Source of the DNA: Ancylobacter defluvii
GTDB taxonomy: Bacteria; Pseudomonadota; Alphaproteobacteria; Rhizobiales; Xanthobacteraceae
DNA: 64,000 nucleotides
Assembly (NCBI RefSeq): GCF_018390605.1
Contig: NZ_JAHBGD010000005.1
Location: 806,001 to 870,000 of the forward strand
Direction: 5' to 3'
Shown here: piece after piece, positions 44,886-53,377 of the stretch
Position numbering within the stretch: the first letter of the stretch is position 1
Layout: the number at the start of each line of letters is the position of its first letter
Made by a program: the position numbers and the translations under genes
Notes under the pieces: generated by a model
Told to the model about the DNA's origin: nothing
Databases searched by the model: none
The model's input: only the letters and a program-made list of their open reading frames with translations

Positions 44886-44916
44886 AAACGCTCCCGCCAA
44901 TCTGTCGGGAGCGTTT
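44886..44916. terminator. Bidirectional intrinsic terminator
   Basis: AAACGCTCCCG at 44886-44896 pairs with CGGGAGCGTTT at 44906-44916 around a 9-nt loop. T-rich runs are found on both strands (GTTTT to the right, AAACAAAAA to the left). It lies between the convergent gamma-carbonic anhydrase and BTLCP genes. Confidence 0.88.
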
Positions 44917-45026
44917 GTTTTAGGTAAATCCGCGCCGGATCTTCAGCTTCGGTCAACCATCCCCGCGCATGGCTTCCGCCCGACACGTCCTTCGGAAGGT
45001 GGGCGCCAGCCCCTCCTCGTATCGGC

Positions 45027-45683
45027 TTACTTGGCGCGGCCGACGGTCGCCGGCGCCAGCACGTCGCCCAGCGAAACCCAGCGGTTCGGGTTGCCTTGCG
45101 CCTGCCGCTTCACGAAGCGATAGCCGGTCTCATGCCACAGCAGGATCGGCGCTTCCTGGTTGTCGAGCACCAGGTCGCCGCGGTCGCTCACCACGGCAAG
45201 CACCGCGTGGCCGGCATTCTTCTTGTCGCGCACCACGGTGATGAGCAGCGTCTCCGGCGGCCAGCCGAGACGGACCAACTCGCGGCGCTTCACCAGTACA
45301 TATTCCTCGCAGTCGCCATAACCGTCTTCCGCAAAGGTCCAGCGCTCGACTTCGCCATAGTGATCGATGTCGGTCATCGGCTGGATGCGGGCATTGATCT
45401 CGTCGTTCACCTTCTGGAGCTGGTGGAATTCCGCCTCGTTGACGACGACCCGGCCGGCGCGGCCGTTACCATTGCCGCATTCGGCCGGCATTTCCTCACA
45501 GAAGCGCGCATAGCCGACCGGGGTCGAGGTCGAGCCGCTCACCGCCATATTGGCGGCGAAGGGCGAGAGCATCGCCACCGCCTCGCTCGCGCGCGCTTCG
45601 CTGGCCCGGGCCGGCGCCATCTCGGCCGGCACTGCCAGCACCGCCATCGCCACCGCGACCAAGGCCCCCGTGAGGCTCTTCAT
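45027..45683 (-). CDS. Secreted transglutaminase-like cysteine peptidase (BTLCP family)
   Basis: This is a predicted periplasmic transglutaminase-like cysteine proteinase of the bacterial BTLCP family. A Sec signal peptide opens the protein (KSLTGALVAVAMAVLAVP), and I chose ATG 45683 to match it. ATGs at 45698 and 45716 are possible. The triad is visible: Cys in GYGDCEEYVLVKRRELVRLG, His in KKNAGHAVLAVV and Asp in GDLVLDNQEAP. The length is about 218 residues. Family members are often encoded next to LapD-like c-di-GMP receptors as LapG proteases, but no lapD gene is present here. Confidence 0.87.
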   Translation of the reverse strand: MKSLTGALVAVAMAVLAVPAEMAPARASEARASEAVAMLSPFAANMAVSGSTSTPVGYARFCEEMPAECGNGNGRAGRVVVNEAEFHQLQKVNDEINARIQPMTDIDHYGEVERWTFAEDGYGDCEEYVLVKRRELVRLGWPPETLLITVVRDKKNAGHAVLAVVSDRGDLVLDNQEAPILLWHETGYRFVKRQAQGNPNRWVSLGDVLAPATVGRAK

Positions 45684-45786
45684 CTTCGCGAACTCCATTT
45701 CCCTGTCCACGATCACATCATGACAGAGAGGTTTTGATCTTGGTCTAAGCGAAGCGCGGAATTCGTAACGACTGCCGACATGGAAT

Positions 45787-45814
45787 GTTAACGGGTTTTC
45801 TATTGCTCGTTAAC
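45787..45814. other. Inverted repeat GTTAACG...CGTTAAC
   Basis: GTTAACG (45787-45793) and CGTTAAC (45808-45814) are inverted arms 14 bp apart. The right arm continues as TTAACCAT, the CtrA half-site sequence. The site lies between the divergent BTLCP and rhomboid genes. Confidence 0.4.
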
Positions 45815-45866
45815 CATTGCGGCTTGGATTTTATTTACGTCTGTCGGGCACGCGCCCGCTCCGCCC

Positions 45867-46667
45867 GTGCTTGCCGAGTCGGTGCAGGGCGCCTATGTGA
45901 TCGGCGTGCTAGACGCGACCCGACATGCCGATCCCCGGCACCAGCCCATCTTCAACGTGCCGGCGGTGATCGTCGTGCTGGCGGTTGTGCTCGTCGCCAT
46001 TCAGGCCGTCCGCGCTCTGGTGGGGGAGGGGATCGACGTCGAGATCCTCGCCCTGTTCGCCTTCATCCCGGCGCGCTTCGATCCCACCGTATTCGCCGAT
46101 GGCGTTCTGCCCGGCGGCAGCGGGGCGGATGTGTGGACCTTCGTGACCTATGCCTTCCTGCATGCCGATTTCATGCATGTCGGCATCAACACGCTCTGGC
46201 TGCTGGCCTTCGGCTCGCCGGTGGCGCGGCGCTTCGGCGCGGCGCGTTTCGTCGTCTTCTTCCTGTTCACGGCGGCGGCCGGCGCCGGGCTGCATCTGCT
46301 GACCCATGCCGGCGAACCGGTGCCGATGATCGGCGCCTCCGCCGCGGTGTCGGGCTGCATGGCGGCGTCGCTGCGCTTCATGTTCGCGACCGAGGGCTAC
46401 GCCGCCTGGCGCCCGGACACCGCGCGGCACGCGGTGCACGTGCCGGCGCAGCCGCTGACGCGCATCCTGCGCGACCGGCGGGTGATCAGCTTCGTGGTGG
46501 TATGGTTCGCCATCAACATCGCCTTCGGCCTCGGCGCGCCGAGCGGCATCGCCTCCGGCACCGTTGCCTGGGAGGCGCATATTGGCGGTTTCCTCGCCGG
46601 TCTGCTGGCTTTTCCGCTGTTCGATCCGGTACGCCGCGCGCCGGACGATCGCCGCTACGCCGGCTGA
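45867..46667 (+). CDS. Rhomboid family intramembrane serine protease
   Basis: This is a membrane protease cutting single-pass membrane proteins. The product is up to 266 residues with about six to seven hydrophobic segments. The HxxxN motif is HVGINTLWLLAFG (His104, Asn108). The catalytic Ser is in MIGASAAVSGCMA (Ser158) and the His in WEAHIGGFLAGLLA (His238). All are in the order expected for active rhomboids. The start is uncertain: the frame opens at GTG 45867 without a good Shine-Dalgarno. Confidence 0.88.
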   Translation: MLAESVQGAYVIGVLDATRHADPRHQPIFNVPAVIVVLAVVLVAIQAVRALVGEGIDVEILALFAFIPARFDPTVFADGVLPGGSGADVWTFVTYAFLHADFMHVGINTLWLLAFGSPVARRFGAARFVVFFLFTAAAGAGLHLLTHAGEPVPMIGASAAVSGCMAASLRFMFATEGYAAWRPDTARHAVHVPAQPLTRILRDRRVISFVVVWFAINIAFGLGAPSGIASGTVAWEAHIGGFLAGLLAFPLFDPVRRAPDDRRYAG

Positions 46668-46839
46668 TCACGCAACGGCCCGCCCGGTGCCGCCCGGCCG
46701 TTGCGGCGGCGGGTTCCGGCGAGTTGCAGCAACCCTATTGCCGTCCGCTCCATTCGGAACGATCATCTGTCGCAAGGGAACGTGCCAATGCATGGCCCGT
46801 TCTGAGCCGGCGGACGATGAAACGATCCGCCCGACAAAC

Positions 46840-46867
46840 CGGGCATCACCGCGACGGATGATGCCCG
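46840..46867 (+). other. Leader hairpin just before the CBS-gene ribosome site
   Basis: CGGGCATCA at 46840-46848 pairs with TGATGCCCG at 46859-46867. It ends 3 nt before a strong Shine-Dalgarno (GGAAGGAGG, 46871-46879). It might be a terminator without a T-run or a translational control structure. Confidence 0.45.
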
Positions 46868-46886
46868 CCGGGAAGGAGGCAAGCCA

Positions 46887-47318
46887 ATGACCGTACGGTC
46901 TATCTTGGACGAGAAGGGTTACAGCGTTGAGACCATCGGTCCGAGCGCTTCGCTGCGCGAGGCGGCCGAGTTGATGGCCCAGAAGCGCATTGGCGCCCTG
47001 GTGGTGACGGACCGCGAGCGGCGGGTTATCGGCATCCTGTCGGAGCGCGACGTGGTGCGGGTGATCGGGCTGGAGGGACCGGAACGGCTCGACGACGAGT
47101 TGGACACGGTGATGACCACCAAGGTGGTCACCTGCGACACCAACGAGACGGTGCCGCAGCTGATGGAGCAGATGACGGCCGGCCGCTTCCGCCACATGCC
47201 GGTGGTGCAGGGCGGCAAGCTGATCGGCCTCGTTTCCATCGGCGACGTAGTGAAGCACCGCCTTGCGGAGTTCGAGCGCGAGAGCTCGGCGATGCGGGAA
47301 TACATCCTGTCGACCTGA
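46887..47318 (+). CDS. CBS domain-containing protein
   Basis: This is a 143-residue protein made of a tandem pair of CBS domains (about residues 8-60 and 70-128), a module that binds adenosine nucleotides. Typical segments are LMAQKRIGALVVTDRERRVI, then GILSERDVVRVI, and RFRHMPVVQGGKLIGLVSIG. There is no extra enzymatic domain, so it is probably a regulator or sensor of energy charge. A strong Shine-Dalgarno (GGAAGGAGG) and a leader hairpin precede it. The partner is unknown. Confidence 0.92.
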   Translation: MTVRSILDEKGYSVETIGPSASLREAAELMAQKRIGALVVTDRERRVIGILSERDVVRVIGLEGPERLDDELDTVMTTKVVTCDTNETVPQLMEQMTAGRFRHMPVVQGGKLIGLVSIGDVVKHRLAEFERESSAMREYILST

Positions 47319-47353
47319 GGCGTATCGACGCGAGGCGCACCCACTCTTTGGCT

Positions 47354-47392
47354 GCCCGCCCTCTTCGGAGGTTCTCCGGAGATCCGGCGGGC
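47354..47392. terminator. Possible terminator hairpin after CBS gene
   Basis: GCCCGCC at 47354-47360 pairs with GGCGGGC at 47386-47392, with an inner CTTCGGAGG/CCGGAG stem. There is no long T-run. It lies between the convergent CBS and hisI genes. Confidence 0.35.
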
Positions 47393-47500
47393 GGTCGCCG
47401 TGCGCCTCCTGCCGTTGCCCATCCCGGACCCTTCCGGGTCAGGCCCGGACAAGATCGCGCCGGATAGGGGCGCGCCGTGCGTGATCGCCTCTGGGCCCGC

Positions 47501-47992
47501 TCAGAAGCGCGGCGTGTCGGTCTTGTCCGGCGTACCGTAAACCTGCTGCGGATCGAACAACCGGCCGACGTCATTCACCGCGAGCTTCAGCTCCGGGGTC
47601 GGCGGCGCGCCGAGCGGCACCGAGCGGAAGAAGCACGAGCGGTGCCCGGTGTGGCAGGCCGCGCCGCTGCCGGCCATCTCGACCCGCATCAGCACCGCGT
47701 CCTGGTCACAATCGATCCGGAGCTCCACCACCTTCTGCAGGTGACCGCTCTCCTCGCCCTTCTTCCACAGCCTACGGCGCGAGCGGCTGTAATAGTGTGC
47801 CAGGCCGGTCTCGATGGTCAGCGCCAGCGCCTGTGCGTTCATGTGGGCGAGCATCAGCACCGCACCGTCACCTGCATCGACCGCTACGGCGGTAACGAGG
47901 CCGTCGGCATCGAATCTCGGGCTGAGACGGTCGCCTTCCTCCACCGCGTGCTTGTCGCCGGCGGGGGCGAACCAACGGGCGGCGTCGGTCAC
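47501..47992 (-). CDS. hisI: Phosphoribosyl-AMP cyclohydrolase HisI
   Basis: This enzyme opens the purine ring of phosphoribosyl-AMP in histidine synthesis, using zinc. The product is 163 residues from GTG 47992. That start overlaps the folE stop as GTGA and matches the family length. The longer ATG frame is a shadow of folE. Motifs are [20 protein letters not shown], then [18 protein letters not shown], and Cys ligands in [13 protein letters not shown] and [13 protein letters not shown]. The HisE domain is absent, as usual in Alphaproteobacteria. Confidence 0.93.
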   Translation of the reverse strand: MTDAARWFAPAGDKHAVEEGDRLSPRFDADGLVTAVAVDAGDGAVLMLAHMNAQALALTIETGLAHYYSRSRRRLWKKGEESGHLQKVVELRIDCDQDAVLMRVEMAGSGAACHTGHRSCFFRSVPLGAPPTPELKLAVNDVGRLFDPQQVYGTPDKTDTPRF

Positions 47993-48648
47993 GGACGGGC
48001 GCCGCGAATCAGGTTCATGAAGCGCACCTGCTCCTGCGGATCGTCGCGGAACACGCCGGTGAACTGCATGGTGACGGTGGAGGCGCCCGGCTTCTGAATG
48101 CCGCGCATCGCCATGCACATGTGCTCGGCCTCGATGAGGATGGCGACCCCGCGCGGCTTCAGCGTCTCGTCGAGAGCGGTGATGATTTGCGAGGTCATGT
48201 GCTCCTGTGTCTGCAGGCGGCGGGCATACAAGTCGACCACGCGAGCGATCTTGGACAGGCCGACCACGCGCTCCACCGGGAAATAGGCGACATGCGCCTT
48301 GCCCATGAACGGCACCATGTGGTGTTCGCAGTGCGAATAGAACACGATGTCGCGCACCACGACCATGTCGTCGAAATTGCCTATCTCACCGAAGGTGCGG
48401 TCGAGCACGCTCTCCAGCGGGGCGCTGTAGCCCTTGTAGAGCTCCTCATAGGCCCGCACCACGCGCTTGGGCGTGTCGATCAGGCCCTCGCGGTCCGGGT
48501 TGTCGCCGGCCCAGGCGATGAGTGTGCGCACCGCGGCTTCGGCGTCCTCGCGGCTCGGCTTCTGCGTGGCCATAGTCTGGGTGGCCTCCACAGGGCTTTC
48601 GCTTTCGTTCTTTGCACTACGCATCAAGGCATTCAGCACGGCATCCAT
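47989..48648 (-). CDS. folE: GTP cyclohydrolase I FolE
   Basis: This enzyme makes dihydroneopterin triphosphate from GTP, the first step of folate synthesis. The product is 219 residues from ATG 48648, which has GGAG 8 nt upstream. Zinc ligands are in [20 protein letters not shown] and in [16 protein letters not shown]. Other family segments are [20 protein letters not shown] and [13 protein letters not shown]. It overlaps hisI by 4 bp, an arrangement seen in related bacteria. Confidence 0.97.
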   Translation of the reverse strand: MDAVLNALMRSAKNESESPVEATQTMATQKPSREDAEAAVRTLIAWAGDNPDREGLIDTPKRVVRAYEELYKGYSAPLESVLDRTFGEIGNFDDMVVVRDIVFYSHCEHHMVPFMGKAHVAYFPVERVVGLSKIARVVDLYARRLQTQEHMTSQIITALDETLKPRGVAILIEAEHMCMAMRGIQKPGASTVTMQFTGVFRDDPQEQVRFMNLIRGARP

Positions 48649-48876
48649 GACGAACTCCGTTCGACGGCGCATTGATAACCGGGCGCCGGGGTGTCACCGG
48701 TTTTGTCGCCATGCGGGTGCGGAGTAGCCGGAAGCCGGCCGCTCTGCCTGACGCGCAGAGGCTCGAACGGGACCGGGGCTTCTTTCGCCACGATCCCGCA
48801 TTCCTATATAAGGGACACGTACCGCGTCGCAACCAGCCATTCAACGCAATGCCGCTCCTAGCGGATGGGCGCTCTC

Positions 48877-49326
48877 ATGATCAACGACGTTTATAATCGC
48901 CGCATCCTCGAGCTTGCCGCCGATATACCACGGCTCGGCCGGCTGGAGGCGCCGGATGCCACTGCAACGGCGCATTCGAAACTTTGCGGTTCCACCGTCA
49001 CCATCGACCTCGCCATGAAGGACGGGATCGTCACCGATTTCGCCCATGAGGTGCGCGCCTGCGCCCTCGGGCAGGCCTCTTCCTCGATCATGGCCGACCA
49101 TGTGGTCGGCTCGACGGCGGAGGAGCTGCGCGAGGTGCGCGAGGCGATGCGCCGCATGCTGAAGGAGAATGGCCCGGCTCCCGGCGGGCGCTGGTCCGAG
49201 CTCGCGGTGCTGGAGCCGGTGCGCGACTACAAGGCCCGCCACGCCTCGACCCTGCTGACCTTCGACGCGGTGGTCGATGCCATCGGCCAGATCGAAGCGC
49301 GGCAGGCGACCGAGGCGGCGGAATAG
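48877..49326 (+). CDS. Iron-sulfur cluster assembly scaffold-like protein (IscU/NifU-N family)
   Basis: This is a 149-residue protein of the NifU N-terminal/IscU family, which builds Fe-S clusters on three cysteines. Two cysteines are present (LCGSTVTI and VRACALGQASSSIM). The third, usually about 40 residues later, is replaced: the region reads YKARHASTLLTFDA. Such two-Cys versions are common as separate genes in Alphaproteobacteria. Whether they still act as scaffolds is unclear. I started at ATG 48877, where homologues begin (MINDVYNRRILELA). ATG 48865 is possible. It is divergent from folE. Confidence 0.83.
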   Translation: MINDVYNRRILELAADIPRLGRLEAPDATATAHSKLCGSTVTIDLAMKDGIVTDFAHEVRACALGQASSSIMADHVVGSTAEELREVREAMRRMLKENGPAPGGRWSELAVLEPVRDYKARHASTLLTFDAVVDAIGQIEARQATEAAE

Positions 49327-49331
49327 GGCGC

Positions 49332-49832
49332 TCACCGCACGGTGAAGAAGGTGAACAGCACGTCGCCCTTCGGCCCGGTGAGGCAGACGAAGCGGTTCGG
49401 CTCGTCCTTGCGGTCGCGCTGGATGTAGGCCTCGCCCATGATCACCCCGCTCACCGGCGTATCGCCGATCTTGCTGTTGGCGGTGGCGATGGTGAGGCCG
49501 TCGACGTCCATGTAGATGTCGTCGATGGAGGGCGAGACCGCCTTCAGCCGCTCCAGAGCCCGCTCCTTGCAGGCGGCGACACGCTGCATGTCCGGGTCCA
49601 CCTCCGGCGACGTGGCTGCCGAGGGCGCCGGCTGGGTGCCGCCGGCCGGCCCCGCGGGCGCGGTGGGGGCGGGCTTCGGCGCGGGTGCCGCGGCAGGTGG
49701 GGCGTTGCCAGGTGGGGCGTTTACCTGCGGCGGGCTGGCAGGGGCGGGATTTTGCGCCGCGGCGGGCAGGAGCGCGAAGGGTGTGAGGGCCGTCATGCCG
49801 GCAAGCAACAGAAGGCGCAGCGTGGTGGTCAT
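49332..49832 (-). CDS. Conserved hypothetical exported protein, proline-rich
   Basis: This is a 166-residue protein starting at ATG 49832. A Sec signal peptide (LRLLLLAGMTALTPFALLPA, cleavage after AAA) is followed by a long Ala/Pro-rich linker (residues 30-75) and a small C-terminal domain of about 85 residues. That domain ends in NRFVCLTGPKGDVLFTFFTV. It is probably periplasmic. I do not know a function. It converges on the scaffold-like gene with a 5-bp gap and is divergent from yidD. Confidence 0.75.
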   Translation of the reverse strand: MTTTLRLLLLAGMTALTPFALLPAAAQNPAPASPPQVNAPPGNAPPAAAPAPKPAPTAPAGPAGGTQPAPSAATSPEVDPDMQRVAACKERALERLKAVSPSIDDIYMDVDGLTIATANSKIGDTPVSGVIMGEAYIQRDRKDEPNRFVCLTGPKGDVLFTFFTVR

Positions 49833-49922
49833 TATGAAGCAAGCTCCCAGCTCAACGCCCATCGGGCCTGGCGTTAATGCGCGGCGCGCCCGCCGGTTCC
49901 CGGTTAGGGGTGCGGGGAGGGC

Positions 49923-50252
49923 GTGGTGAAACCGCGCATGGATGCCCTGGCGACGCTGCGGCACGTGCCGCGCCACCTGTTGCGGATACCGATCCTCGTC
50001 TACCGCTATTCGCTCTCCGCCTTCATGGGGCGGCAATGCCGCTATTTGCCGACCTGCTCGGAGTTCGCCGATCAGGCAATCGTCCGCCATGGCGCCTGGG
50101 CCGGCGGCTGGATGGCGGCCGGGCGTATCTGCCGCTGCCATCCCTGGGGCGGTTCCGGCTTCGAGGCGGTGCCAATCGAATTGCCGCCGAAAGCGGCGTG
50201 GTATATGCCGTGGCGCTATGCGCGGGCGCCCGGCGCATGGGTGAAAGACTAG
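49923..50252 (+). CDS. yidD: Membrane protein insertion efficiency factor YidD
   Basis: This is a small protein that assists YidC-dependent membrane insertion. The product is 109 residues. The conserved core is [20 protein letters not shown], then [13 protein letters not shown] and [19 protein letters not shown]. The start is GTG 49923 or 49926, behind GGGGAGG. ATG 49938 is further from that site. In many genomes yidD lies in the rpmH-rnpA-yidC cluster. Here it is separate and ends 98 bp before thrS. Confidence 0.92.
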   Translation: MVKPRMDALATLRHVPRHLLRIPILVYRYSLSAFMGRQCRYLPTCSEFADQAIVRHGAWAGGWMAAGRICRCHPWGGSGFEAVPIELPPKAAWYMPWRYARAPGAWVKD

Positions 50253-50350
50253 GCCCGCACCAGCCCGCGCGGGCGGATGACGGTCCGCCGGTTACGTCAC
50301 GTAGAACAGCCTACCTGCGTGGTTCGCAGGAGTGGGCGGGAGAAAAGACC

Positions 50351-52312
50351 ATGATCCACCTTACATTCCCCGATGGCGCCGTCCGTGAGTATGCCTCCGG
50401 CACCACCGGCGCCGAGGTTGCCGCCTCCATCGCCAAGTCGCTTGCCAAGAAGTCTCTGGCGATGAAGCTCGACGGCGTGCTGAGCGACCTCTCCGACCCC
50501 ATCACCGCCGACACGAAATTCGAGCTCGTCACCCGCGAGAGCCCCGAAGCGCTGGAACTCATCCGCCACGACGCCGCCCATGTGCTGGCCGAGGCAGTGC
50601 AGGCGCTGTGGCCGGGCACACAGGTCACCATCGGCCCGGTGATCGAGAACGGCTTCTATTACGACTTCTTCCGCAACGAGCCGTTCTCGCCGGAGGATTT
50701 CCCCGCCATCGAGAAGAAGATGCGCGAGATCATCGCCCGCGACGCTCCCTTCACCAAGGAGGTGTGGGAGCGCGACGAGGCCAAGCGCGTCTTCAAGGAG
50801 AAGGGCGAGGCGTTCAAGGTCGAACTGATCGACGCGATCCCGGACGACCAGTCGCTGAAGATCTACAAGCAGGGCGAGTGGTTCGATCTCTGCCGCGGCC
50901 CGCACATGCCGAGCGTCGGCAAGATCGGCAACTCCTTCAAGCTGATGAAGGTGGCCGGCGCCTATTGGCGCGGCGACAGCAACAACCAGATGCTGACCCG
51001 CATCTACGCCACCGCCTGGCGTACGGATGAGGAGCTGAACGCCTACATCCTCCAGCTGGAAGAGGCCGAGAAGCGCGACCATCGCCGCCTCGGTCGCGAG
51101 ATGGACCTGTTTCACTTCCAGGAGGAAGGGCCGGGCGTGGTGTTCTGGCACCCGAAGGGCTGGAGCCTGTTCCAGAACCTCGTCGCCTATATGCGCCGGC
51201 GCCTCGCTGCCGATTATGACGAGGTCAACGCCCCGCAGGTGCTCGACAAGTCGCTGTGGGAGACCTCCGGCCACTGGGGCTGGTACAAGGAGAACATGTT
51301 CAAGGTGCAGCCGGCCGGCGACACCGAGGACAATGACCGCGTCTACGCGCTGAAGCCGATGAACTGCCCCGGCCATGTACAGATCTTCAAGCACGGCCTG
51401 AAGTCCTACCGCGATCTGCCTATGCGGCTTGCGGAATTCGGTTCTGTGCATCGCTACGAGCCGTCCGGCGCGCTGCACGGGCTGATGCGGGTGCGCGGCT
51501 TCACCCAGGACGACGCCCACATCTTCTGCACCGAGGAGCAGATGGCGGCGGAGTGCCTGAAGATCAACGATCTCATCCTCTCGACCTATGCCGATTTCGG
51601 CTTCGAGGAGATCGTGGTGAAGCTCTCCACCCGGCCGGAGAAGCGCGTCGGCTCGGACGCGGTGTGGGACCACGCCGAGGACGTCATGGGCCGGGTGCTC
51701 ACCCAGATCGAGGCGGAATCCGGCGGCAAGATCAAGACCGGCATCCTGCCGGGCGAGGGCGCCTTCTACGGCCCGAAATTCGAATACACCCTGCGCGACG
51801 CCATCGGCCGCGAATGGCAGTGCGGCACCACCCAGGTCGACTTCAACCTGCCGGAGCGCTTCGGCGCCTTCTACGTCGATGCCGACGGCGGCAAGAAGAC
51901 GCCGGTGATGATCCACCGCGCCATTTGCGGCTCGATGGAGCGCTTCACCGGCATATTGATCGAGCATTTCGCCGGGCATTTCCCGCTCTGGCTGGCGCCG
52001 GTGCAGGCGGTGGTGGCGACCATCACCTCGGAAGGCGACGACTACGCGCAGGAGATCGTGGCGCTGGCGAAGAAGCGCGGCCTGCGGGTCGAGCTCGATC
52101 TGCGCAACGAGAAGATCAACTATAAGGTCCGTGAGCATTCGCTGGCCAAGGTGCCGGCGCTGGTGGTGGTCGGGCGCAAGGAGGCGGCCGAGCGCACCGT
52201 CTCCATCCGCCGCCTCGGCTCGCCGAACCAGACGGCAATGACCCTCGAGGCGGCGCTCGACGCTCTGGTGGCCGAGGCGACCGCACCGGACGTGCTGCGC
52301 GCCGCCGAATGA
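50351..52312 (+). CDS. thrS: Threonyl-tRNA synthetase ThrS
   Basis: This class II enzyme charges tRNA-Thr. The product is 653 residues from ATG 50351. The much longer frame runs back through yidD. Domains: TGS (residues 1-62), editing domain ([19 protein letters not shown] near 78), catalytic core ([20 protein letters not shown] near 340, [20 protein letters not shown] near 370) and the anticodon-binding domain (about 545-645). No T-box is seen. A strong terminator follows. Confidence 0.98.
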   Translation: MIHLTFPDGAVREYASGTTGAEVAASIAKSLAKKSLAMKLDGVLSDLSDPITADTKFELVTRESPEALELIRHDAAHVLAEAVQALWPGTQVTIGPVIENGFYYDFFRNEPFSPEDFPAIEKKMREIIARDAPFTKEVWERDEAKRVFKEKGEAFKVELIDAIPDDQSLKIYKQGEWFDLCRGPHMPSVGKIGNSFKLMKVAGAYWRGDSNNQMLTRIYATAWRTDEELNAYILQLEEAEKRDHRRLGREMDLFHFQEEGPGVVFWHPKGWSLFQNLVAYMRRRLAADYDEVNAPQVLDKSLWETSGHWGWYKENMFKVQPAGDTEDNDRVYALKPMNCPGHVQIFKHGLKSYRDLPMRLAEFGSVHRYEPSGALHGLMRVRGFTQDDAHIFCTEEQMAAECLKINDLILSTYADFGFEEIVVKLSTRPEKRVGSDAVWDHAEDVMGRVLTQIEAESGGKIKTGILPGEGAFYGPKFEYTLRDAIGREWQCGTTQVDFNLPERFGAFYVDADGGKKTPVMIHRAICGSMERFTGILIEHFAGHFPLWLAPVQAVVATITSEGDDYAQEIVALAKKRGLRVELDLRNEKINYKVREHSLAKVPALVVVGRKEAAERTVSIRRLGSPNQTAMTLEAALDALVAEATAPDVLRAAE

Positions 52313-52375
52313 GCGGAGCGGGCAGGCGACACGAACCGGGCCGGGCTTGAAGCCGTGCCCGATACCCCTCCATGG

Positions 52376-52404
52376 AAGGCCCGGAGCGCGCTCCGGGCCT
52401 TTTT
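52376..52404 (+). terminator. Intrinsic terminator of thrS
   Basis: AAGGCCCGGAGCG (52376-52388) and CGCTCCGGGCCTT (52389-52401) form a perfect palindrome, followed by TTTCC after a CCTTTTT run. It is a strong rho-independent site. Confidence 0.9.
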
Positions 52405-52587
52405 CCTTTGAGCGGTGCCTGGGATCGCCGCCGCGCTACCGTCCGGCCGGGCTGGTCAGCTCCGTCCACGCCACGGCCGCGTCCAATTGGCAGGGACCGA
52501 GGGAAACGCTCGCGCGTGACGGGCCGCTGTCGTGGTCGGCAGGCCGCCTCGGCGCTACGGTGGGCTGGCTTTCCCCGGAGATCAGCC

Positions 52588-53148
52588 ATGCCCCAACGCA
52601 TCAATCGCAGCCGGCTCAGATCAGAGCGCCTCAAGCGTGGCTGGTCGCAGGATCAGCTGGCGGCGGTCAGTGGGGTGAGCGTGCGCACCGTGCAGCGACT
52701 GGAGGGCGGCAAAGCGGCGACGCCGACCTCGCTCGCGGCGCTTGCCATCGCCATGTCCCTGCCGGAGGCGGCGCTGGTGCTGCCCGACGGTCCCATCCAC
52801 CGCATAACCCCGCTCACCATTACCCGCGACATCGGTACTGCCCGGCAGCCCTATACCGGCCTCGGCTTCACCGTGATCGAGACCAACGATCCCGGATGCA
52901 TCGGACTGCGCGGCGGCACCACGCATCTGATCCTGTGCAGCCTCGCCTTCATGCAGGGCGACTATACGCGTAGCCCGCTCGAAGCTCTGGTCGATCGCAC
53001 CATTCCCTATATCTGGGTGCGCTCGCTGGACGCGACCAGGATGGCCTATTCGAACCTGGTCGAAGAGGTGGTGACCCGCAATCGCACGAAAGAGGCGCTG
53101 GTCGAGCATCAGGGACAGTGGGCCATTCTGGCGGAACTGATGCCCTGA
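52588..53148 (+). CDS. XRE-type regulator fused to a VOC (glyoxalase-like) domain
   Basis: This is a 186-residue protein from ATG 52588, with GGAG 6 nt upstream. Residues 8-62 form an XRE helix-turn-helix (LRSERLKRGWSQDQLAAVSG followed by VSVRTVQRLEGGKA). The rest looks like one vicinal-oxygen-chelate unit: GLGFTVIETNDPGCIGLRGG, then THLILCS, a helix around YIWVRSLDATRMAYSNLVEE, and VEHQGQWAILAELMP. VOC domains bind metals, small ligands or antibiotics, so the fusion may be a ligand-sensing regulator. It lies alone after thrS. The target is unknown. Confidence 0.78.
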   Translation: MPQRINRSRLRSERLKRGWSQDQLAAVSGVSVRTVQRLEGGKAATPTSLAALAIAMSLPEAALVLPDGPIHRITPLTITRDIGTARQPYTGLGFTVIETNDPGCIGLRGGTTHLILCSLAFMQGDYTRSPLEALVDRTIPYIWVRSLDATRMAYSNLVEEVVTRNRTKEALVEHQGQWAILAELMP

Positions 53149-53304
53149 TCCTGTCGTCTGCCGACATGGACAGGCACGACCGTCGCACCAAGAAGCCATT
53201 GCCGCCCGAGCACTGGCGTTTGCCGCCCACCGCATCCTTCGAGGCCGCATGAAACGGAAGGCGACGGCATACTCAGCCATGGTTTGACGCCTCCAAAAGC
53301 AAAA

Positions 53305-53328
53305 CGCCGGCCCCGCGAGGGACCGGCG
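53305..53328 (-). terminator. Intrinsic terminator of the GH17-GT2 gene
   Basis: CGCCGGTCCC and GGGGCCGGCG (minus strand) pair with one mismatch around a 4-nt loop, followed on that strand by TTTTGCTTTTGG. It lies 50 bp past the stop of the large glycosyltransferase gene. Confidence 0.75.
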
Positions 53329-53377
53329 CTTCAGCGTCGTCGTGAGGCGGCCGAACCAGACATCCGGCGGCTTCGTT

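Noticed and set aside
50253..50350. A T-box leader before thrS
   Set aside because: The 98-bp gap lacks the T-box sequence and an antiterminator. T-boxes are rare outside Gram-positive bacteria.
53166..53252. A 28-residue frame (MDRHDRRTKKPLPPEHW...)
   Set aside because: It has no Shine-Dalgarno, no neighbour logic and no hydrophobic or family signature, so I left it out of the annotation.
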